This document shows, piece after piece, positions 7,048 to 11,966 of a stretch of DNA of 11,966 bases (position 1 is the first letter of the stretch; the number at the start of each line of letters is the position of its first letter). Origin of the DNA: Clostridia bacterium (GTDB taxonomy: Bacteria > Bacillota > Sulfobacillia > SLMV01); the NCBI GenBank assembly GCA_007133365.1, contig SLMV01000011.1, forward strand, positions 1 to 11,966, in the 5' to 3' direction. Below the pieces are notes generated by a model that had not been told where the DNA came from, made no database searches, and saw only the letters and a program-made list of their open reading frames with translations. Position numbers and translations under genes: made by a program.

Positions 7048-7061
7048 CAGGAAGACGACGA

Positions 7062-8597
7062 TTAGCCGTCGGGGAGGAGATCCGTCATTTCGCGCGCGAG
7101 ATACTGATACGTGAGCGGTTCCTCGGTGCAGCGATGGACCTTCTCTCGCCAATCAATGGATTTTCCGGGTTTCCAGTAATGGGTGCGGACGTGCTCGAAT
7201 GCACCGGCGTTTTCGAAAAGGGGTTGGAAGTTCTTTCGTAAATAGGCATGGGTCTGACACGAAATCAGATCGGCAATGAAATAACTTTGCATACGGACGG
7301 GATTGGTCCATCGTGGTACCGCCGAAAACGGACGTGGGTGATAATTCGTTTTCAAAAAACGTTCGGTCGATTGACCGTAGAAGTGATCTAAATCCCCTTC
7401 GGGATTTTCCCAAACGGCCAACTCGGCCATGACATCGGCGGCGATACGACGATGTCGGTACATCCACGGAAGCTTTCGTGTTTCGCGATAAGAGCGGATC
7501 GCCTCTTCATCCATTCCCGCCCGTCGAAGCTGTGACGGATAATGAAGGAACAACGCCATCAATTGGGCCATTCCTTCACTAAACATCCCCGACTCCTTCG
7601 ACAGGCTGAAGGGTTGTTCGTTGTACCAGTTATGAAGGGCATGACCGTACTCATGATAGGCTGTGTGGTAGTAAAGCATACCATCACCATAGTTGGTCAG
7701 GATTCGAATATCCTTATCGGCATAGGGTACGCATTGTCCGCCGTAGGGGCTGTCGTACCAATAGATTTCGATGCCTAACTCATCAGGATTTTCCCCCAAT
7801 GATCGAAGACAGTTATTGAGATGGGCCTTTAATTGATCTCCCGGGAAGAAACGGGGATCGGGCCAAGGGTCGCGATCGAAGAAATATTGAATGTCCCAGG
7901 GCTCGGCCGAGGTGATGCCGGCTTTTTCCATTTGTTTTTCGAGGTAGTCCGTATAGATGGGATCGGTTGTTTGTTCCATCTCCTCAAGCAAAGTAACGAG
8001 CCAATCTCGGTTGACACCATCGGCTGCCAGTTGTAATTCGGCAAAGTCGTCATAGCCGAGGTCGTTGGCCGCTTGATTTCGGATGCGAAACATCGCCTTG
8101 GTCTTTTCCTCGAGTTCCTCATTTAGTTCCCATTGTGCCATCCACGCTTTGCGACGGCGATCACGGTCCGGATCTTGGCGCAGAATGAGGGTTTGTTCGG
8201 TGTAGGGGATTTCCTTTCCATCGATTTTGGGCCGCCAGTGAATGTAACGGTCATCGATGTGGTTCTTGATCGCTCGCAGATCCGGATTTTGATCGATACG
8301 GGCCAAGGTGAAGTCCCAATCCAATACGTCGAGCCAACGTTTGAGGAAGGGTTCTGATATTTGGGTCTTCCAGGTCCGGATGACCTCATGATTGGGTGCA
8401 CAATAGAGCTGGTCGTATCCGTGATCGATTTGGTCCTGGCGGTCGGCGTCAAATGTTTCTTCCATCTTTTTGTCCCAATCCAGCTGGGTTTTGGCCTGCC
8501 CGAGTTGTTTAAAATATTGGTCGAGCGTCGACAAGAACTTATGGAGGTCATGCTCGGATTGGACCGCCGGCAACGGGTCAAATTGAAATTGGCTCAT
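7062..8597 (-). CDS. M2/M3-like zinc metallopeptidase (HEYGH)
   Basis: A 511-residue, largely helical gluzincin. The zinc-binding HExxH motif is HEYGH (315-319), with the third ligand probably E341 in FSEGMAQLMALF, 22 residues after the second histidine. RIRNQAANDLGYDDFAELQL (171-190) and the C-terminal TEEPLTYQYL (491-500) recall angiotensin-converting-enzyme-like M2 peptidases and M3 oligopeptidases, which hold the active site in a deep channel and cut short peptides. No signal peptide is seen, so it probably acts on intracellular oligopeptides. The ATG has AGGAGG (8603-8608) 5 nt upstream. That site overlaps the TAG stop of the preceding amidohydrolase, which implies translational coupling. 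Assignment to the superfamily is firm; choosing between M2 and M3 is not. Confidence 0.88.
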   Translation of the reverse strand: MSQFQFDPLPAVQSEHDLHKFLSTLDQYFKQLGQAKTQLDWDKKMEETFDADRQDQIDHGYDQLYCAPNHEVIRTWKTQISEPFLKRWLDVLDWDFTLARIDQNPDLRAIKNHIDDRYIHWRPKIDGKEIPYTEQTLILRQDPDRDRRRKAWMAQWELNEELEEKTKAMFRIRNQAANDLGYDDFAELQLAADGVNRDWLVTLLEEMEQTTDPIYTDYLEKQMEKAGITSAEPWDIQYFFDRDPWPDPRFFPGDQLKAHLNNCLRSLGENPDELGIEIYWYDSPYGGQCVPYADKDIRILTNYGDGMLYYHTAYHEYGHALHNWYNEQPFSLSKESGMFSEGMAQLMALFLHYPSQLRRAGMDEEAIRSYRETRKLPWMYRHRRIAADVMAELAVWENPEGDLDHFYGQSTERFLKTNYHPRPFSAVPRWTNPVRMQSYFIADLISCQTHAYLRKNFQPLFENAGAFEHVRTHYWKPGKSIDWREKVHRCTEEPLTYQYLAREMTDLLPDG

Positions 8598-8606
8598 TAT
8601 TTCCTC

Positions 8607-9851
8607 CTAACGGGAATGAGGGCCTCGAGCAAAAACGCCTTCTTTCATGACCATGTTGATCGTATCAATGTGTTCGATATCCTCAAGCGGGTTTTCATCC
8701 AATACGATGAGGTCGGCGACCATGCCTGGTGCGATTTGACCGATCTGATCCGCCATGTCGAGAGCCTTGGCTGCCTCCGATGTCGCTGCCATGAGGGCCT
8801 GCATGGGATTCATACCCCATTCGACAAACTTCACGACTTCATTACGGACCGAGTCCATCGGGATGCCCAACGTACCGGCGTATCCTGCGGGTCGGGGCCC
8901 GTCGCTACCGGTGACGATCTTGACCCCGAGCTCAAGACCCTTTTGAAAGCGCTCGGGAAAGGCCAAAAAGCATTCGCGAAGATAGTCCAGTTTGCCTTCA
9001 ACGTCGGCTCCTGTCATGCCCTTTTGACGAAATGCGCGTCGAACTCCGTCCATATACGTGGTCGCGTCATGCTCTTCTTGACGCATGCGACGATTGATGG
9101 TGATGGTGGGCACCCAATAGGTTCCCTTTTGGGCCATCAATTCGAGGGTTTGGTCCGACGGGTTAAACCCGTGTTCGATGGTATCGATTCCGGCTTCAAC
9201 GGCCATGCCCATCCCGGGTTCTGTCTCAACGTGGACCGCAACGCGTTTTCCCCGCATGTGGCATTCGTCCACCACGGTTTTGAGCTCGTCCATCGTAAAC
9301 TCTGGGTAGGGAAGGCCTTCGGATTGGCAGATCTTGATCAAATCTGCGCCGTCTTTTAGATTCTGGCGGATGGCCCTCAGAAGTTCCACGGGCCCGTCGG
9401 CTTCAACGCTCATCTGATAGCCGTGACCGCCGGTCATGACGATGGCGGACCCGGCGGTCACTACCCGTGATCCTCTGATTTGTCCTAGTTCGATGGCTTC
9501 TTTAAGGGCGATGGCGATGCCATGCTCCGTCCCCAAATCCCTGAGGGTGGTGACGCCTCCGAGCAGCGATTCTTCTGCTCGTACAGCGGCTAATAGGGCC
9601 CGGCGGCCGGCAGGGAAGTGCGCATCTTGCATCCAGCGCTCATCACCGGAAAGGGCGGCAAAGTGAATGTGCAGATCGATAAGGCCGGGCATCAGAGTCT
9701 TGCCGGCGAGATCGATCTCCGAAAACCCCTCCGGTATCGTTGGCTGACTTTGGATTTCAAGGATGATGCCGTCCTCAATCAGGACCGTACGATTGGGTTG
9801 GCTGTCGCCCGTTCCATCAATCAGAAAGGCGTGGGTCAATGCGTATTTCAT
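8607..9851 (-). CDS. Metal-dependent amidohydrolase B, prolidase/imidazolonepropionase-like
   Basis: A 414-residue member of the amidohydrolase superfamily. The order of metal and catalytic residues is complete: H61 and H63 in LIDLHIHFA, K173 in DLIKIC as the likely bridging carboxylated lysine, H207 in VAVHVETE, H227 in TIEHGF and D317 in VTGSDGPR. Beta strands at both ends (residues 1-50 and about 375-410, IAPGMVADLIVLDENPL) form the usual composite sandwich around the TIM barrel. Related enzymes hydrolyse Xaa-Pro or N-acyl dipeptides, imidazolone rings and other amides. It is a close paralogue of the gene just upstream and overlaps it by 4 bp (ATGA), so the two are translationally coupled. 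No export signal is present. The exact substrate is unknown. Confidence 0.92.
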   Translation of the reverse strand: MKYALTHAFLIDGTGDSQPNRTVLIEDGIILEIQSQPTIPEGFSEIDLAGKTLMPGLIDLHIHFAALSGDERWMQDAHFPAGRRALLAAVRAEESLLGGVTTLRDLGTEHGIAIALKEAIELGQIRGSRVVTAGSAIVMTGGHGYQMSVEADGPVELLRAIRQNLKDGADLIKICQSEGLPYPEFTMDELKTVVDECHMRGKRVAVHVETEPGMGMAVEAGIDTIEHGFNPSDQTLELMAQKGTYWVPTITINRRMRQEEHDATTYMDGVRRAFRQKGMTGADVEGKLDYLRECFLAFPERFQKGLELGVKIVTGSDGPRPAGYAGTLGIPMDSVRNEVVKFVEWGMNPMQALMAATSEAAKALDMADQIGQIAPGMVADLIVLDENPLEDIEHIDTINMVMKEGVFARGPHSR

Positions 9852-11119
9852 TGGGCTCCCCCTTCGGCTGGGTGTTTGAGGTCATTACGATAAATGCGTC
9901 CGTCCTTCATGACCAGGGCCACGTGATCGATGTTTTCAATATCCCTCAAGGGATCGCGATCGAAGACCACCAAATCCGCTAGGTAGCCCGGTGCGATGCG
10001 TCCCAGGGTCGTTTCGAGTCCCAAGGCTTGGGCTGCCAGCGAGGTAGCCGCGACCAGCGCCTCTCGGGGATTCATGCCCCATTCGACAAACTTAACCACT
10101 TCGTTTCGCAAGGAATCCATCGGGATTTTATCCGCTCGGGGCCCATCGCTTCCCGTGACCACTTTGACCCCAAGTTTGAGGGCGCGGGAAAAGCAGCGCG
10201 GTAGGGCTTCAAATGCTTCGCGCATGCTCTTTGCCGCCTTTCGGGCCTGACCGACTCCGAGCCCTTTGGTGCGAAAAACACGGGTGAGGTTGTCCTCGTA
10301 GCTGGTGGGGGTGTGCTCATCATAGCGCATCCCGCGGTTGATGGTGATGGTCGGCACCCAATACGTTCCTTTTTCCGCCATCATTTCGAGGGTCGCTTCG
10401 TAGGGATAAAAGCCGTGTTCGATGGTATCGACGCCGGCTGCGACCGACATCCCCAGGGCGGGTTCTTTATCGACGTGAACGGCGACCCGACGACCTAGCC
10501 GATGGCTTTCTTCCACTAAGGCGCGTAGTTCCTCAGGATTGAAACCGGGAAAATCCGCTTCGTCCGACTGCCCAATCTTGATGACATCAGCACCCGCCCG
10601 TACTTGACGGCGGATGGCTTTGCGCATGCCCCAGCTCCCATCGGATTCATGGTATGCGTGTCCCCCGGTGAACGTTACACTTTCATTGGCAGCGATAACT
10701 CGAGATCCTGGAAGTTCCCCCGGGGCGACGGCATCGCGTACTGTGATGGACTGGCCGTGGCGTGCCCCCATATCGCGGAGGGTGGTGACGCCGCCAAGGA
10801 GCGATTGCTTAACGTGAGAAGCCGCTAATAGAGCGACCTTGGCCTCTCCAAAGCGCTCATAGCGCATGCGATCAGGTTCCGTTCGCAAATAACCAATGTG
10901 GATATGAAGATCGATCAGACCGGGTGTGAGGGTGCGACCGTCGAGGTCAAGGACCTGATACCCGTCGGGCGGGGTGACGTCACCCGTCTCGACCGCCTCG
11001 ATGCGGTCGTTCGAAACGATAACCGTGGCCTGCTTGATGGGATTATTCCCGGTACCATCGAAGACCTGGGCGTTCTTTAGGATATAGCCCTTACCATTTG
11101 TCTGTGTCGCCTTGTTCAT
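9848..11119 (-). CDS. Metal-dependent amidohydrolase A, first gene of the operon
   Basis: A 423-residue amidohydrolase from the chosen ATG at 11117-11119. GGAGGG (11126-11131) lies 6 nt upstream. An alternative ATG at 11132-11134 would add five residues but precedes that site and has no ribosome site of its own. Metal and catalytic residues are H72 and H74 in LIDLHIHIG, K181 in DVIKIGQS, H215 in VAVHVDKE, H235 in TIEHGF and D325 in VTGSDGPR. Long blocks are shared with the next gene (GTYWVPTITINR, VVKFVEWGMNP, LLGGVTTLRD). They differ in the loop after the HxH motif, in the stretch around 150-165 (TGGHAYHESDG versus TGGHGYQMSVE) and around residue 328, where this copy is shorter. These differences suggest distinct substrates. 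It is the first gene of the minus-strand operon and is divergent from hyuB. Confidence 0.92.
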   Translation of the reverse strand: MNKATQTNGKGYILKNAQVFDGTGNNPIKQATVIVSNDRIEAVETGDVTPPDGYQVLDLDGRTLTPGLIDLHIHIGYLRTEPDRMRYERFGEAKVALLAASHVKQSLLGGVTTLRDMGARHGQSITVRDAVAPGELPGSRVIAANESVTFTGGHAYHESDGSWGMRKAIRRQVRAGADVIKIGQSDEADFPGFNPEELRALVEESHRLGRRVAVHVDKEPALGMSVAAGVDTIEHGFYPYEATLEMMAEKGTYWVPTITINRGMRYDEHTPTSYEDNLTRVFRTKGLGVGQARKAAKSMREAFEALPRCFSRALKLGVKVVTGSDGPRADKIPMDSLRNEVVKFVEWGMNPREALVAATSLAAQALGLETTLGRIAPGYLADLVVFDRDPLRDIENIDHVALVMKDGRIYRNDLKHPAEGGAQ

Positions 11120-11414
11120 CGTTTGCCCTCCCATTTCTACTCAACATGTCTAAACTGGTGGATTCCGGTGGATCACCGGGCCATTTCGGGTGGTTTTAGA
11201 ACACCTACTTCAATATTTCGGTGCATGAAGGGGCAACTCCTTTGAGGGAAAAGGGATGACGGGGAATGGGAACAAGATGGCCCGGAATATCCTTGCTGAC
11301 GGGTGGAAATCCGTTCGTCATCTTGTTATGTTATCTAGAGTGGGTATCGATTGCGTCAAGGCCTGCCTTGCCCCGAGCCCTCTGGAGCCAATTTTTGAGG
11401 AGGAACCTGCCGAT
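11120..11414. promoter_or_regulatory. Divergent regulatory region between the amidohydrolase operon and hyuB
   Basis: This 295-bp region must hold the starts of two opposite transcripts. I see no convincing -35/-10 pair on either strand; the best plus-strand candidate, TGGAAA (11304-11309) and TATGTT (11327-11332) with a 17-nt spacer, is weak. It contains a 6-bp hairpin CCGGTG/CACCGG (11165-11179) and a CAAGGC/GCCTTG palindrome near 11357-11370. It also has a set of overlapping inverted repeats between 11255 and 11327. A 17-codon frame with a ribosome-site-like sequence lies on the minus strand (11173-11226). Confidence 0.5.
11255..11327. repeat. Nested inverted repeats with competing pairings
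   Basis: AACAAGATG (11271-11279) is the exact reverse complement of CATCTTGTT (11319-11327). GATGACG (11255-11261) is the reverse complement of CGTCATC (11316-11322), and TGACG (11297-11301) can pair with CGTCA (11316-11320). The right arm thus has three partners that exclude one another. This could be overlapping operators or a switchable leader RNA upstream of hyuB. Confidence 0.5.
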
Positions 11415-11966
11415 ATGAGGATGCGTACAAAGACGATTGACCCGATCACCCTTGAAGTGCAATGGCAGCGTTTGATCACCATTGTCGACGAAATCGATAC
11501 CGCGACGATCCGGACATCTTTCTCCACGATTGTTGGGGAAAGCCACGACTTTGGCTGCGTCCTGATGGACGCTGACGGGCGCGGTTTGGCCCAGGCGCAG
11601 TGGAGTCCCCCCGAGTTTTGCACGATGATGCCCGTCACCACCCGTGAAATGTTAAGAAAGTTTCCGCCGGACACGCTGCGGCCGGGTGATGTGCTGATCA
11701 CCAACGATCCTTGGATCGGCAGCACACATCTTCCCGATTATAATCTGATCAGTCCGGTTTTCTATAAAAATGAGATTGTGGCATTCTTGGGCACCACGGC
11801 ACATGTTTCCGATGTCGGGGGACACCGCGGGGATTTAGAAGCGGTGGATGTCTTTCAAGAAGGAACGCGCGTTTTGCCGACCTTCTTCTATCGCGATGGC
11901 GAACCGGTAGAGGTGGTACACGAATTCATTTCGGCCAATACCCGGGTTCCGGATCTCGTGATGGGC
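11415..11966 (+). CDS. hyuB: HyuB: hydantoinase B/oxoprolinase-family subunit, N-terminal 184 residues
   Basis: The open frame continues past the right edge; the full family length is usually 500-600 residues. The start ATG 11415-11417 has GAGGAGG (11397-11403) 11 nt upstream; a second ATG at 11421 is also possible. Family signatures are clear: IDPITLEVQWQRL at the N terminus (8-20), GDVLITNDPWIGSTHLPDY (91-109) and TTAHVSDVGGHRGD (127-140), with the His/Asp residues (H105, D108, H130, D133) typical of the metal-binding core. HyuB-type subunits work with HyuA in ATP-dependent opening of hydantoin, N-methylhydantoin, 5-oxoproline or related lactams, or in carboxylation of ketones. HyuA is not in the window, since upstream there is only the intergenic region, so it would have to lie downstream. 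The divergent arrangement suggests a functional link to the amidohydrolase operon. The gene symbol is given at family level. Confidence 0.9.
   Translation, partial: MRMRTKTIDPITLEVQWQRLITIVDEIDTATIRTSFSTIVGESHDFGCVLMDADGRGLAQAQWSPPEFCTMMPVTTREMLRKFPPDTLRPGDVLITNDPWIGSTHLPDYNLISPVFYKNEIVAFLGTTAHVSDVGGHRGDLEAVDVFQEGTRVLPTFFYRDGEPVEVVHEFISANTRVPDLVMG

Noticed and set aside
8361..9359. Long plus-strand open frame of 332 codons
   Set aside because: It lies antisense to the M2/M3 peptidase start and amidohydrolase B, both of which have full sets of catalytic motifs and ribosome sites. The frame has no recognisable domain and no good ribosome site.
11280..11330. T-box riboswitch suggested by GGGTGGAAATCCG
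   Set aside because: The canonical T-box reads GGGTGGNACCGCG; here the ACCGCG part is not matched. I see no Stem I motifs upstream and no terminator after it.
11318..11725. Minus-strand frame antisense to hyuB
   Set aside because: It overlaps the clearly conserved HyuB coding sequence and shows no domain features.

Overview
The window looks like part of a bacterial chromosome, most likely from a moderately GC-rich Bacillota (Alicyclobacillus/Sulfobacillus-like). That guess rests on strong AGGAGG-type ribosome sites before almost every gene, ATG/GTG starts, tight gene packing and a canonical TTGACA/TATAAT-type promoter. I cannot assign a species from the sequence alone. I see no rRNA or tRNA gene, CRISPR array, insertion sequence or phage gene.

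Layout, right to left on the minus strand. A series of eight same-strand genes runs from about 11119 down to 1137: two tandem paralogous amidohydrolases that overlap by 4 bp, an M2/M3-like zinc peptidase, an NAD-dependent epimerase/dehydratase, a DegT-family aminotransferase, an AstE/AspA-family zinc deacylase, a small FMN nitroreductase and an M14 zinc carboxypeptidase. It ends in a strong intrinsic terminator at 1091-1117. Beyond it lies a separate minus-strand unit. A TetR-family repressor has its promoter overlapped by a perfect 22-bp palindrome (902-923), and it is followed 26 bp later by the start of an unrecognised helical protein that runs off the left edge. On the right, a divergent plus-strand gene (11415 onward) encodes the N-terminal part of a HyuB-type hydantoinase/oxoprolinase subunit. 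It is separated from the operon by a 295-bp, structure-rich intergenic region.

How the genes may work together (inference): five of the eight operon enzymes, plus HyuB, belong to families that hydrolyse amide or peptide bonds. All appear cytoplasmic, with no signal peptide or membrane segment. The cluster therefore looks like a catabolic or salvage pathway for a small amide, cyclic-amide or modified peptide-like compound, with the nitroreductase and the epimerase/aminotransferase pair handling redox, keto or amino chemistry. The substrate cannot be deduced from this sequence and no transporter is in the window. The mixture of a nucleotide-sugar-type enzyme pair with several zinc hydrolases is the most unusual feature. 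Longer gaps inside the gene series (94, 142 and 241 bp) mean that internal promoters are possible, so it may be more than one transcript.
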